A DNA stretch of 64,000 bases from JASEGV01 sp947085405 (GCA_947085405.1 CAMTWO010000039.1:14720-78719); one strand, 5' to 3'; numbered from the stretch's first letter, positions 23,413 through 33,544 are shown. Translations and numbers: made by a program. Notes: generated by a model from the letters alone, not told the origin.

Positions 23413-26400
23413 ATGAAAAAGGAAAAATACTTACAAATATTTAATTACTTGCTTGAGTTTTCAAAACTTAGAAGTAAGGCAGTAAGAAATATTGAGAGTT
23501 CCGACACCCAATACCCCGACATACTTTGGTTTGCAGACATACCTCAATATGATATTTTTGACTGTATCACTTTCCCAAATTCCAATCAAGATACTGACTA
23601 CTGGCTAAAAATTGTCAAACCGAAAAACGAACCACAGTCGCCAACATTTCCTAAGTTAAACGAAACACTTACGGAATGGATTGTAAAGGAAAGTTTGACA
23701 GATGAAAATGGAATACCAATTTTGAAAGACTCTGTCATTAAAAATGGCAAGACAATTTCCTTAGCAGACCAACCAGATGTAGAAAAAGAATTCCGAACTT
23801 ATCTCAACAACAAATGGATTGATGATTTAGAGTTTTACAAAAAGGAATGTGAAACTTATGAAAACAAACTTGCAGAGTATGAAAAACAAAGCGAGACATA
23901 CAAACATCTTTTCAGCATTTATAACAAAGCCCAACAATTCGGTGAAGAGTTTGAACTTATTGTTGGAGTTGGACTTTTGCATTTTCAAGAGGATGCAAAC
24001 ACTCCTTTAATTTGCCGACACATTCTAACATCAAAAGCAGAAATCACTTTTGAATTTTCAGCAAGAGAATCATTTATAAAAGTTTCACCGAGCATTGAAA
24101 ATGAAATCCAAATTGAAACAGATGCAATAATCGATTTGTTTGAGCAATTTGATTCGGCAGACATAATTGAAGCCGGGAATAAAGTTGCTGAATTTCTCAA
24201 AGAGAAAAATATTACTGATAGTCCATTTGACAATCAGATTAAAGAAGCAATTCAAATTTTTGCAGACAGACTGCGGACAGACGGACAATCAAAAGATGAT
24301 TTGGCAAAGTCAAAAGAAATTCCCCAAAAGCCAACCGTTTATTTTGCACCAGCTTTGCTATTGCGGAAAAGAAACACAAGAAGTTTTACTTCTCTCTATG
24401 AAACAATTATTAAAGACATCAGCAGTTCAGATGATTCAATAGACATTCCTTCGATAAATGACATCATCGGTTTTTCAGAAAACCCCGAAGATTTTTCAAC
24501 TGATTTGGAAAATGGAAATTCAGATTCTTTGAAGGACGAAACAATTTACTTCCCGAAAAAATACAACGATGAGCAAATTGAAATCATAGAGAAAGCAAGA
24601 CGAAATAATAAAGTATTGGTTCAGGGACCTCCAGGCACAGGAAAATCACACACCATTGCAAATTTGATTTGTCACCTTTTAGCTTACGGCAAAAAAGTTT
24701 TAGTTACAGCTTACACGAAAAGAGCATTGGATGTTTTGAAAGATCAGTTGCCAAAAGTTTTTCAAAATTTATCTGTTAATCTACTAAGCGATGAATCTGC
24801 GTCTTTTGAAAGTCTTAAAAAAAGTATTAACTCAATCAATGATGAACTTTCAAGAATTACAAATCTTAATAGCTACAAAAAGGAGATTGAAGAAAAGGAA
24901 ATAGAATTGTCGTTGCTAAAAGAGCAAAAGGCAAACACAAAAAACGAGTGGCTGAAAGTAAAAGAAAAATCTACAAGACGGCAGAACATAAATCGCAATT
25001 ATCAAGGAACGCTTTTAGAAATAGCAGAGAGAATTGAAAAAGAACTTTCCGCTTTCGCTTGGTTCAAAGACGAATTTAACGACATCAGTAAAATTGATTT
25101 GATTGCCGACATTGATAACTTCAATTCTCTGACAAGATATTATCAAAGTATTGATTGCAGTGTTTTCAATTTCATAGTTCCACAAAAAGAAAAACTTCTT
25201 TTACTTTCTGAACTTAGAGAATATCACAAAATTGCAAATGAATTAGTTCAAAAATATTCTTCAAAAGAAGAACATCTTACTATCAACTGCAAAGATTATC
25301 CTGAATTAAAAAAACTGTTGCAAGAACTTCACAAATTGTTTTCAGAAATTGAAAACAAAGTTTTACCGTTCAAATTAAAACTCATAGGTGATTATCGGAA
25401 CAATCTGGTATTTTGGAAAGACAAACTTTCAAGAACAAACAACACATTAGCTGAACTACCAGACGAAAAACTAAAACAGTTTGACAGAAGCATTGAAATG
25501 CAATATCCGAATGATAAAAGCCTAATACAACTAAAGAGTGATGCGGAATTTCTTTTACAACTTATTAAAGAAGGAAAAAAGTTAAGAGGAATACTGTCAG
25601 TATTCAATAATCCACTTGCACCAGCAAATCTTAAACAGAGAAAATATTTTATTCAGGGTGTTCAGATAAATGGAAGCGATTGTGATACAGAAGCAGAGTT
25701 TAAAACTGTACTGGAAGACATTAAAATAAAACAGGACCTTGAAGAACTTGAAACAATTTGGGAAATCAAAGCAAATAGAAATTCAAAGTCCTATTTTGAC
25801 AAAGCAAAATATTACAAACAACTCAAAGAAGATACAGAGAACTTAATAAGTTTGCTTGGAGAAGCGAACAAGATAAAAGCACAGATAGAATCACTTTCAT
25901 CGGTTAGAATTCAAAATTATGAAAGCGCAAAAGTTCATGAGTTGATTGATGAATGTGATTATAATTATTTACTTACACAGGCAAGAGCATTCAAAGAAAA
26001 AATTACAGAAGCAAACAAGCATCTTTCAATTCAGAACATTAATCCGATTGCAACGACAATAACAAAGACGATTGCAAATATTGATACCGAGAAATACGAA
26101 CAACATCTTTCAGATATCGACACTCTAAATTCAGAGAAGGAAAAATACAACCACTACAAAAAACTTCAAGACAATCTTCACAAGCATTTTCCTACACTGG
26201 TGAAAGAGATTTTAGAAAACGCTTTTGAGTTTTCAAATTTCAGACAACTTGAAAATGCAATTTATTTCAAACATGCTATTGTTGAAATAACAAAACTCTT
26301 AGCCGAGGATTACGAAACAAAACTGACCTACAAATTATCATACCTTGAACGGCAAGAAGAAAAGCTTATTTCTGATATTGCCTGTAAAAAATCTTGGTGC

Positions 26401-28611
26401 TTTGTTTTTGATAGTTTAGAATCAAATCCAAATTTAAAGAAACATTTGAACGCATTTGCTTTATTTGCACAAAAAGGTAAAGGAAAGGGCAAAAGAGCAA
26501 TGAAATTTAAAAAGGATATTCAAGAACAGATGCAAAAATGTAAAGAATCTGTTCCTTGTTGGATTATGCCTCTTTATAAAGTTGCAGAAACTGTTATTCC
26601 AGAACAGGGAATGTATGATTATGTTATCATTGATGAGGCAAGCCAATTAGGCCCTGATGCTATTTTTCTACTCTACATTTCAAAAAAAATAATTATTGTA
26701 GGTGATGATAAACAGATATCACCTGAGGATGTTGGAATTGAAGCTAATAAAATGACACCTTATATTGAAAAATTTTTAAAAGATTTTTCTTTTAAAAATT
26801 GTTTTCAACCTGAATTTAGTTTTTTTGATTTTGCAAAAGTCTTTTGTAATGGTATGACAGTGTTGCGAGAACATTTCAGATGTATGCCTGAAATTATTGA
26901 ATTCTGTAACAAGCATTTTTATGCACCAGACGGAAAAGGCTTGTATCCATTAAAACAATATTCTGAAAATCGACTTGAGCCCTTGAAAACTGTTTATTGC
27001 CAAAATGGATATACTGACGGTTCTCAAGAAAACATCATAAATAAAGTTGAAACGGAAGAAGTCGCAAAAAAGATTGCTGAATTAATAAATGATGAAAACT
27101 ATTTTAAAATTGAGGATAATATCAGAAAACCAAAAACAATTGGCGTAATTGCTTTACAAGGTAACAAGCAAGCCGCGATAATTGAGAATATGATTTTAAA
27201 AAGAATTGGTGAAGTTGAATTTAAAAAACGAAACATAATTTGCGGAAATTCAGCAAGCTTTCAAGGCGATGAAAGAGATATTATGTTTCTAAGTTTAGTA
27301 ACAGCAACAAATAACCCTAACCGGAGAGCTTTAACGAAAGATGAAGATAAGAGAAGGTTTAATGTTGCAGTCAGCAGAGCAAAAGAGCAAGTTTGGCTTT
27401 TCCATTCAGTGCAGTTAGATGATTTGAGTAACACAAATGATTTGCGTTACAAGTTGCTTGACCATTTCCTTAATTACAAACCGCAACCAATCCCACCTCA
27501 AAGAACTTTTGAAAGAACTTTGGGAAATCAACCTGAACCATTTGAAAGTTGGTTTGAGGTGGATGTTTACAATGACATCGTAACAAATAATTACAGTGTG
27601 ATTCCTCAATACGAGGTTGCGAAAGGAAGATATAGAATTGATTTAGTAGTGATTTTAGGCAATGGAATTAAAATTGCAATTGAATGTGACGGAGATAAGC
27701 ATCATGGTGCGGAACAGTTTCTTAATGACCAGCTGCGTGAAAAAGTTTTAACAAGATGCGGCTGGCAATTTTTCAGAGTAAGAGGCGGTGAATATTATTC
27801 CAATCGCAAAAAAGCATTAGAGCCACTTTGGAAACTTCTTCGTGCAAATGACACTCAAAAAGAAGAACCGCCCATTTCAAACAATCATCAACAGAACGGC
27901 CGAGAAGAAATCAATAATGAAGTTGTTGAAAAAATTCAGCCCCAAGTAAAAAGGCAAACTGCTGAGAGCAGTAAAAAAATTGAGCAATCTGTTTTGTTTC
28001 AAAAAGAAACGCAAGTTGCAATGACCTTTAAAAGTGAAGAAGAAAAAGACAACATAGTGAAGATAACCGGCAACTTGTTTTCATTCCCTGAGATTTTAGT
28101 TTTCACTTCAATGCAAAACGTTTACAAGATTCAAAACCGAGGACTGAATAATCAAGCACAAGTTATTTCTGAAATAAAATTTGAGGAAGGTGAAAAGCCA
28201 ATCTATTTCACTGGTACAAAAAATTATTCCGGTTATTTGATTGTAGCTTTTCAAAACGGGAAGGCAGGAAAAATTTCAATGGCAGGTTTTCAGACAGAGC
28301 AGAATCGTAAGAAACTAAAAAATGCTTTCAATGATGAATCAAGACTAATTTTCATTGAGCATATCGAAAACGACATTGATTTAGTTGCTGTGAGCAACAT
28401 AAATAAAGTTGTACTGTTCAATACAAGTCAAATTAATCCAGTAGAAAGCAGAACTACAAAAGGAGTTCAGGTGATGAAACAGAAAGACAACAGCATAATG
28501 ACAAAAGTGAAAAAGCTAAATCAGGTAAAACTTCAAGACCCCGAATATTATCGCAAAGACGAAAGTTTAAATGTTGTTGGTTACTATTTGAAACAAGATG
28601 ATGAAATCTAA
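23413..28611 (+). CDS. Giant SF1 helicase-nuclease with GyrA-like C-terminal segment (putative defence protein)
   Basis: A 1732-residue cytoplasmic protein. Residues 1-390 are not recognised. SF1 helicase motifs follow: Walker A QGPPGTGKS (404-412), a ~650-residue helical insertion, DEAS (1074-1077), VGDDKQISPE (~1097), GDERDIMFLSLV (~1286) and FNVAVSRAKEQ (1316-1326). Residues ~1376-1475 resemble a Vsr/DUF559 PD-(D/E)xK nuclease: YRID with D1410, then IECDGD with E1424 and D1426. The last ~200 residues have blade-like repeats and SRTTKGVQVM (1679-1688), like the GyrA C-terminal beta-pinwheel and its box. Helicase plus Vsr-like nuclease in one chain recalls Hhe-type defence proteins. AT-rich composition and odd flanks suggest transfer. 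Confidence 0.75.
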   Translation: MKKEKYLQIFNYLLEFSKLRSKAVRNIESSDTQYPDILWFADIPQYDIFDCITFPNSNQDTDYWLKIVKPKNEPQSPTFPKLNETLTEWIVKESLTDENGIPILKDSVIKNGKTISLADQPDVEKEFRTYLNNKWIDDLEFYKKECETYENKLAEYEKQSETYKHLFSIYNKAQQFGEEFELIVGVGLLHFQEDANTPLICRHILTSKAEITFEFSARESFIKVSPSIENEIQIETDAIIDLFEQFDSADIIEAGNKVAEFLKEKNITDSPFDNQIKEAIQIFADRLRTDGQSKDDLAKSKEIPQKPTVYFAPALLLRKRNTRSFTSLYETIIKDISSSDDSIDIPSINDIIGFSENPEDFSTDLENGNSDSLKDETIYFPKKYNDEQIEIIEKARRNNKVLVQGPPGTGKSHTIANLICHLLAYGKKVLVTAYTKRALDVLKDQLPKVFQNLSVNLLSDESASFESLKKSINSINDELSRITNLNSYKKEIEEKEIELSLLKEQKANTKNEWLKVKEKSTRRQNINRNYQGTLLEIAERIEKELSAFAWFKDEFNDISKIDLIADIDNFNSLTRYYQSIDCSVFNFIVPQKEKLLLLSELREYHKIANELVQKYSSKEEHLTINCKDYPELKKLLQELHKLFSEIENKVLPFKLKLIGDYRNNLVFWKDKLSRTNNTLAELPDEKLKQFDRSIEMQYPNDKSLIQLKSDAEFLLQLIKEGKKLRGILSVFNNPLAPANLKQRKYFIQGVQINGSDCDTEAEFKTVLEDIKIKQDLEELETIWEIKANRNSKSYFDKAKYYKQLKEDTENLISLLGEANKIKAQIESLSSVRIQNYESAKVHELIDECDYNYLLTQARAFKEKITEANKHLSIQNINPIATTITKTIANIDTEKYEQHLSDIDTLNSEKEKYNHYKKLQDNLHKHFPTLVKEILENAFEFSNFRQLENAIYFKHAIVEITKLLAEDYETKLTYKLSYLERQEEKLISDIACKKSWCFVFDSLESNPNLKKHLNAFALFAQKGKGKGKRAMKFKKDIQEQMQKCKESVPCWIMPLYKVAETVIPEQGMYDYVIIDEASQLGPDAIFLLYISKKIIIVGDDKQISPEDVGIEANKMTPYIEKFLKDFSFKNCFQPEFSFFDFAKVFCNGMTVLREHFRCMPEIIEFCNKHFYAPDGKGLYPLKQYSENRLEPLKTVYCQNGYTDGSQENIINKVETEEVAKKIAELINDENYFKIEDNIRKPKTIGVIALQGNKQAAIIENMILKRIGEVEFKKRNIICGNSASFQGDERDIMFLSLVTATNNPNRRALTKDEDKRRFNVAVSRAKEQVWLFHSVQLDDLSNTNDLRYKLLDHFLNYKPQPIPPQRTFERTLGNQPEPFESWFEVDVYNDIVTNNYSVIPQYEVAKGRYRIDLVVILGNGIKIAIECDGDKHHGAEQFLNDQLREKVLTRCGWQFFRVRGGEYYSNRKKALEPLWKLLRANDTQKEEPPISNNHQQNGREEINNEVVEKIQPQVKRQTAESSKKIEQSVLFQKETQVAMTFKSEEEKDNIVKITGNLFSFPEILVFTSMQNVYKIQNRGLNNQAQVISEIKFEEGEKPIYFTGTKNYSGYLIVAFQNGKAGKISMAGFQTEQNRKKLKNAFNDESRLIFIEHIENDIDLVAVSNINKVVLFNTSQINPVESRTTKGVQVMKQKDNSIMTKVKKLNQVKLQDPEYYRKDESLNVVGYYLKQDDEI

Positions 28612-28803
28612 ATTACTAACAAACCACGCACAAAAGTATACGAATTTGCACGCGGTACAAAGCAACGCACAAAACAAAGATTGCAAAATAGCTTACTTTT
28701 CCAACCCAAAGAAACCAATTAAAATTTTAAACCATAACTCCAGCGATAATTAGACGAGATAAGCGTCCAAAAATCTAAAATCTGCAATCATCAATCCGTT
28801 TCT

Positions 28804-30873
28804 CTAATCCCCAATAAATCTTTCCAGCCAACCGTGAAATTCCTGATACCAAAAAATCGAATTTTGCGGCGTGAGTATCCAGTGGTTTTCATCGGGATAA
28901 TAAACGAGTCGGGCAGGAATGCCTTTACCTTTCAGCACACCGTAACATTCTAATGCGTGGTTTATCGGGACGCGGTAATCGCGCTCACCGTGAATAACCA
29001 ACATCGGGGTTTTAAAATTCTCAGCAAACTCGGCGGGACTCCATTTTTGAACCGCTTCTTTCTTATCCCAAGGTGAACCGCCGTAGGCATAATTGCGACC
29101 GAAAGTAACATCCGAGGCAAACTGAGCCATCAAGTTATAAACGCCTGCATGATTAATTAATGCGGCAAACCTGTCGGTATGCCCTGCAATCCAGCTTACT
29201 AAAAATCCGCCGTAACTTCCACCGGCTGCTGCCATCCGCTTTTCGTCAACAAAACCGAGGTTTATCAGATAGTCGGTAGCTTTCATAATATCGACAAACG
29301 GTTTATCGGGATGGGCGCCGTTAATACAATCGGCAAAGTATTGACCAAAACTTGTTGAGCCGTGGAAGTTCACCAATGCAACTATGTAACCGGGTGCTGC
29401 GAACATTTGCGGATTCCACCTGAAATGAAAATCGTCGCCCGATATGCTGTGCGGTCCGCCGTGAATTATTTGCACAAGCGGATATTTTTTTGAAGCATCA
29501 AAGTTAGGTGGGAACAGAACATACATTTGTACCGAATCGCCGTCGGCTCCTTCGAAATAATACTCTTTCGATTCGGCTAATGCGAGATTGTTAAGTAAGC
29601 CGGAGTTGAACTTTGTAAGTTGAGTTATTTTTTCCTTTTCCATCTCCGAAGGAGTCCTTCGGACTTTACTTGCAATGAAAACTTCGTTCGGATATTTAAA
29701 TGATTGGTTTAAGAATACTACTCTGCCATCGCTTAATGGATGAGGCAAACTACTTGTTCCAAGCCGTGCGATTTCGGAAATTTTCTTTCCATCAATCGAG
29801 ATTGAGAAGATAGATTTTTTAGCACGGTCTTCAACAGCGTAATAGATTGTTTTATTGTCTTTCGATATTTTCCATTGTTCGGGTGTTCGGTCGTAATTCT
29901 CATGAGTAACCATATTTTTTTTGCCGGATCCTCGTTCGAACTTCACCAACCTGACTTTATCAGCATAAAAGTCTCGCAGCTTTTGCATCCCATAGATTAA
30001 AAAACTGCCGTCGTTTGAATAACGTGGACCGAAATCGTTTGCCGGATTTTCAGAAGTGATGTTCACGTATTTACCTGATCCATCTGTTGGCACAATAAAA
30101 ACATCGGAGTTCAACGAATCGTAAGGCTCAACCGTCGAGTTGCCAGCGAATGCAATTTCTTTTCCATCTGGCGAAATATCGAAATCGGCACCATCCATCA
30201 AATCGAAGTAGTTCTTCCAACCGGGAAGCAGGTCGGTAATATTTTTAGTCTGCAAATCCACAACAAAAAGTCGCGGGTAATATCCATCAGTTAGCCAGCG
30301 GTCCCAATAACGGATCATTCTGTTTTCAGAAACTTTTGCAGTTACTTTGCTTTTCTTTTTTTCTTCGATTACTTTTTTCATCGAATCTAAATTGCTGCCC
30401 AATTCGGGAATAATATTGGCAGCGAAAGCAATCCGCTTTCCGTCGGGGAACCATTTTGGAGACGATACACCCAACGGCATATCCGTAATTTTTTCTGCCT
30501 CTCCACCATCAACAGAAATTACAAACAGTTGTGCATAGTCGCCCTCGCGCTTCGAGACGAAAGCCATCTTTTTTCCGTCGGGACTCCAAGCCGGCGAACC
30601 GTCGGATGCTTTAAAAGTGGTAAACTGCCGTGCATCTTTTCCGTCGTGCGGAACTAACCAGATGTTTCCAGTTCCCTTGTTTTCTTTTATATCGAATGTT
30701 GTAACAACAACTGCCGATTGTTTATCATCGGGCGATGCAGTGAGTGCAGAAACACGTTTCAACGACCACAAGTCTTCAGCGGTAATGGTTCTTTTATTCT
30801 GCGTAAAAGCGTTCAAACCGAATGTGGTAAACAGTATGATGATTGCAATAAAATTAGATTTAAAATGTTTCAT
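28804..30873 (-). CDS. S9 family prolyl-oligopeptidase / acylaminoacyl-peptidase
   Basis: A 689-residue secreted serine peptidase. A signal peptide (NFIAIIILFTTFGLNAFTQ, about 7-25) is followed by a beta-propeller with PD40/WD-like repeats (SPDDKQSAVV, SPAWSPDGKKMAFVSKREGD, SPKWFPDGKRIAFAAN, FDISPDGKEIAFAGNS) and a C-terminal alpha/beta-hydrolase. The catalytic triad is Ser ~553 in GGSYGG, Asp ~632 in HGERDYRVP and His ~664 in DENHW. The HGGPHS oxyanion segment is present. It would cleave peptides in the periplasm. AAGGAAAG precedes the ATG. Confidence 0.94.
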   Translation of the reverse strand: MKHFKSNFIAIIILFTTFGLNAFTQNKRTITAEDLWSLKRVSALTASPDDKQSAVVVTTFDIKENKGTGNIWLVPHDGKDARQFTTFKASDGSPAWSPDGKKMAFVSKREGDYAQLFVISVDGGEAEKITDMPLGVSSPKWFPDGKRIAFAANIIPELGSNLDSMKKVIEEKKKSKVTAKVSENRMIRYWDRWLTDGYYPRLFVVDLQTKNITDLLPGWKNYFDLMDGADFDISPDGKEIAFAGNSTVEPYDSLNSDVFIVPTDGSGKYVNITSENPANDFGPRYSNDGSFLIYGMQKLRDFYADKVRLVKFERGSGKKNMVTHENYDRTPEQWKISKDNKTIYYAVEDRAKKSIFSISIDGKKISEIARLGTSSLPHPLSDGRVVFLNQSFKYPNEVFIASKVRRTPSEMEKEKITQLTKFNSGLLNNLALAESKEYYFEGADGDSVQMYVLFPPNFDASKKYPLVQIIHGGPHSISGDDFHFRWNPQMFAAPGYIVALVNFHGSTSFGQYFADCINGAHPDKPFVDIMKATDYLINLGFVDEKRMAAAGGSYGGFLVSWIAGHTDRFAALINHAGVYNLMAQFASDVTFGRNYAYGGSPWDKKEAVQKWSPAEFAENFKTPMLVIHGERDYRVPINHALECYGVLKGKGIPARLVYYPDENHWILTPQNSIFWYQEFHGWLERFIGD

Positions 30874-31049
30874 TTTCTTTCCTTATATAAATTTTTGAAT
30901 CGAGTTGACGACCATTATTTTTAAGACGTCTGAAAAACTGTTTCAACAGTTTTATCCATCAGTTGAAGGATTCAGAATCTGCTGTTTAATAATATTTAAG
31001 TGAATTACTATATTAAAAATTAATGAATTGGGTTCTGAAAAACAACTAA

Positions 31050-31078
31050 TTGAAATTCTCCATATTTTTTGGTATTAT
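31050..31078 (+). promoter_or_regulatory. Promoter of the DUF454 gene
   Basis: TTGAAA (31050-31055), 17 nt, TATTAT (31073-31078). The expected start of transcription, near 31085, is almost at the ATG (31087), so the message may be leaderless. Confidence 0.4.
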
Positions 31079-31086
31079 TTTACAGA

Positions 31087-31470
31087 ATGAAACCAAAAAC
31101 ATATCACGGTATTGCTCGATTAGGGTTAGTAATCGCTGGAAATATTTTTGTCGGACTTGGAATATTAGGCATATTTCTACCTCTACTACCGGCGACACCT
31201 TTTTTTCTTTTAGCGGCAGCTAGTTTCGCAAAAAGTTCTCCCAAGTTTTATGATTGGCTGATTAACAATAGATGGTTCGGGAGTTATTTAAAAAATTATA
31301 GAGACAATAAAGGCATTCCTAAAAAAGTTAAAATCGTTTCAATTTTAATTTTATGGATTGTTATACTCAGCACGATTCTTTTTGCAATTGAGGCAACACT
31401 CATCAAAATTATTCTATTAATTATTGCAATCGGGGTTACTATCCATATCAGCCGCATCAAGTTAGTTTGA
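31087..31470 (+). CDS. DUF454 (YbaN-like) inner-membrane protein
   Basis: A 127-residue membrane protein with the DUF454 pattern: GNIFVGLGILGIFLPLLPAT, FFLLAAASFAKSSPKFYDWL, NNRWFGSYLKNYRDNKGIP, then two hydrophobic helices. Family members such as E. coli YbaN are inner-membrane proteins of unknown function. The ATG at 31087 is used; an upstream TTG in frame lies inside the promoter spacer. It is a single gene between a divergent peptidase and a palindrome-rich spacer. Confidence 0.85.
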   Translation: MKPKTYHGIARLGLVIAGNIFVGLGILGIFLPLLPATPFFLLAAASFAKSSPKFYDWLINNRWFGSYLKNYRDNKGIPKKVKIVSILILWIVILSTILFAIEATLIKIILLIIAIGVTIHISRIKLV

Positions 31471-31571
31471 AGTTGTAAAATAAATGTTTATTTTTACTCA
31501 AGTTGACCGTTCACGTTAACGATCTTTTAAGAAACCGTTAAAACGGTTAATATTCTAGAAGTCTTGGCATC

Positions 31572-31630
31572 TAACCCACGACTTACCTGCCCGCCGAAGT
31601 CCTCAGGACGCAGGCGGGAGTCGTGGGTTA
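31572..31630. repeat. Palindromic element in the 31.5-31.7 kb spacer
   Basis: Perfect 12-bp arms TAACCCACGACT (31572-31583) and AGTCGTGGGTTA (31619-31630) enclose CCTGCCCGCC/CAGGCGGG and a central GTCCTCAGGAC. The rest of the 250-bp spacer has further AACCGTTAAAACGGTT and AACCGCTTTAGCGGTT palindromes and no gene. Confidence 0.75.
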
Positions 31631-31722
31631 ATATACCTAAAGCAGCATAGATAAACCGCTTTAGCGGTTTCTAACAAGCAGTGGTCAACTTAAAAATTTT
31701 TTATTTAATTATTTAGACAATT

Positions 31723-32529
31723 ATGAAACGAACAATTATATTTTGGATACTCGCACTCATTATCACACTCGGGGCAGCCGTATATCAGCGTGCTACCGGA
31801 CCTACATATCCTATAAGGGGTAAAATTAATTTAAACGACAACGACATTAAATACTCTTTAGGTAGGAGTCACGGCGGTACTACAAACCATACCGTAGAAA
31901 TAAAAACTGACAACGCGGCTGTTGAAGGTTATGTAATTTGGAAACGATACAAAACAAACGACGACTGGACTAAAACGCCGATGATATATAAAGACGGAAC
32001 TTTGTCGGCGGAACTTCCTAACCAACCGCCAGCAGGAAAGTTGCAATATCAAGTAACTCTGCAAGCCGGCGATAAAACATTTATGCTACCGGAAAAAGAT
32101 TTCGCGATAATCCGCTTTAAAGGCGATGTGCCAACTTTGGTTTTAATTATACACGTGTTGGCAATGTTTACTGGTATGTTATTCTCTAACCGCGTTGCAA
32201 TTGAATCGTTCACGAAGGAAGCAAATTTAAAATTTCTCACATTGTGTACGCTTGGTTTAATTACGGTCGGCGGAATGATTTTAGGTCCCATTGTTCAGAA
32301 GTATGCCTTCGATGCTTACTGGACTGGCTGGCCCTTCGGCACCGACCTCACCGACAACAAAACGGCTATCGCATTTATTGCATGGATACTTGCAGCTATT
32401 TCGGTTTATAAATTCAAGAATCCGAGACGATGGGTAATAGCTGCTGCAATTATCACGCTCGCAGTTTATTTAATTCCGCACAGCATGTTCGGGTCGGAAT
32501 TGGATTACAGTAAACTGCCACAGCAGTAA
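31723..32529 (+). CDS. Membrane protein of unknown function
   Basis: A 268-residue protein: an N-terminal membrane helix (TIIFWILALIITLGAAVYQ), a periplasmic beta-rich domain (about 25-130, with VEIKTDNAAVEGYVIWKRY and GKLQYQVTLQAGDKTF), and four C-terminal membrane helices (PTLVLIIHVLAMFTGMLFS; LTLCTLGLITVGGMILGPI; TAIAFIAWILAAISVYKF; WVIAAAIITLAVYLIPHSM). The architecture is consistent and the gene is intact, but no family function is recognised. It stands alone between repeat-rich spacers. Confidence 0.72.
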   Translation: MKRTIIFWILALIITLGAAVYQRATGPTYPIRGKINLNDNDIKYSLGRSHGGTTNHTVEIKTDNAAVEGYVIWKRYKTNDDWTKTPMIYKDGTLSAELPNQPPAGKLQYQVTLQAGDKTFMLPEKDFAIIRFKGDVPTLVLIIHVLAMFTGMLFSNRVAIESFTKEANLKFLTLCTLGLITVGGMILGPIVQKYAFDAYWTGWPFGTDLTDNKTAIAFIAWILAAISVYKFKNPRRWVIAAAIITLAVYLIPHSMFGSELDYSKLPQQ

Positions 32530-32539
32530 TCGATTTGAT

Positions 32540-32726
32540 ACGAGCGGCTCACTTCTCCCGAAGGGACGGAGCCTGTGTAATAAGTCAATAAAAGGAACTC
32601 AACCCCTATCTGAGTTCAGACATAATTCCCCTTCTCTTTGGAAGAGAAGGGGGCAGGGGATGAGTTCGAATAAAATAATAAGTTTTTACACAGCCGCGAC
32701 GGCTTCGCCGCAAGTGAGTCGCTCGT
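32540..32726. repeat. Palindrome nested inside another palindrome
   Basis: Outer arms ACGAGCGGCTCACTT (32540-32554) and AAGTGAGTCGCTCGT (32712-32726), with CTGTGTAA / TTACACAG inside them. In the middle a second complete palindrome has arms GAACTCAACCCCT (32595-32607) and AGGGGATGAGTTC (32655-32667) around CCCCTTCTC...GAGAAGGGG. This fills most of the 355-bp spacer between 32530 and 32884; the remaining part holds the promoter/operator region of the next gene. Confidence 0.75.
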
Positions 32727-32808
32727 TGCTTTATAGTTAACGCCCGCCTTCGCTAAATACTTATAAATCCACGACTTCCAGACAAAAAACCACAGCATTT
32801 TTTCCTAA

Positions 32809-32858
32809 AACAAATTTGTCTTACATCTATTGACTAAACGACAAATTTGTCGTATATT
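32809..32858 (+). promoter_or_regulatory. Promoter with overlapping palindromic operator, plus upstream second site
   Basis: TTGACT (32830-32835), a 17-nt spacer and TATATT (32853-32858). The spacer is almost filled by a perfect 16-bp palindrome ACGACAAATTTGTCGT (32838-32853). A second copy of the core ACAAATTTGTC lies at 32810-32820, with centres 31 bp (about three helical turns) apart. This is the layout of a repressor-controlled promoter; a LexA-like repressor is one possibility given the downstream genes, but the repressor is not known. The first ATG is at 32885. Confidence 0.65.
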
Positions 32859-32884
32859 TTCATAGCAACAAAAACAACTTTATA

Positions 32885-33544
32885 ATGCACAACATCATTG
32901 TACATAGCCAAACAATTACGCAAGCGGCGTTCACTAACGAGTTCACCGATTTGCCGGCGGGCAGTATTTTTTTTATTTACGGCAACAAACGCATTTTTCC
33001 CCTATCGTTAGTGCTTGCTTCACACGCTTTAATTAAAGGTAAGTCAATAGCCGTTGTGGACGGATGCTGCCGTTTCGATGTGCATACTATTACTAACTTC
33101 GCGCGTCAGCGGGGCATCAATCCGGATATCTTGCTAAAACGGATTTACATTTCCCGCGGCTTCACATCGTATCAAATGGAAGCGGCAATAAATAACCGCC
33201 TCGAACAATTCCTGAAAAAAATTAATTCAAACACCGTTATGATATTCGGATTGTTGGATACATTTTACGACGAACAGGTTCCATTTTATCAGGTTAAAAA
33301 TATGCTTCAACGAATCGTTGTACAGTTGAAACGAATGAAAGAAAAAGGCATTTCAATTTTACTCGCATCCGAAGAACGAAAAGTTTTACCTAAAGAACGT
33401 AACCAGTTTTTCGACATACTTAAACAAAACGCTGATATAATTTACCAGCTATTAGAAGAGAGCAACGATATAAAACAAATAAGGAACAATAATTATGGGA
33501 CGCACACTCCCAACATTCACACGAATAATCGACGGCGAGATTGA
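32885..33544 (+). CDS. RecA/RadA-like protein with degenerate P-loop (ImuA-like position)
   Basis: A 219-residue protein with the outline of a RecA-fold core: LPAGSIFFIYGNKRIFPLSL where the P-loop should be (GNKRIFPLS lacks GxxxxGK[ST]), IAVVDGCCRFDVHTITNFAR, RIYISRGFTSYQMEAAINNR, VMIFGLLDTFYDE in the Walker B position and ISILLASEERKVLP near the end. It probably does not hydrolyse ATP. It opens an operon-like set with a small protein (50-bp overlap) and a family B polymerase, behind an operator-type promoter. An accessory role for the polymerase, like ImuA for DnaE2, is inference. Confidence 0.65.
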   Translation: MHNIIVHSQTITQAAFTNEFTDLPAGSIFFIYGNKRIFPLSLVLASHALIKGKSIAVVDGCCRFDVHTITNFARQRGINPDILLKRIYISRGFTSYQMEAAINNRLEQFLKKINSNTVMIFGLLDTFYDEQVPFYQVKNMLQRIVVQLKRMKEKGISILLASEERKVLPKERNQFFDILKQNADIIYQLLEESNDIKQIRNNNYGTHTPNIHTNNRRRD

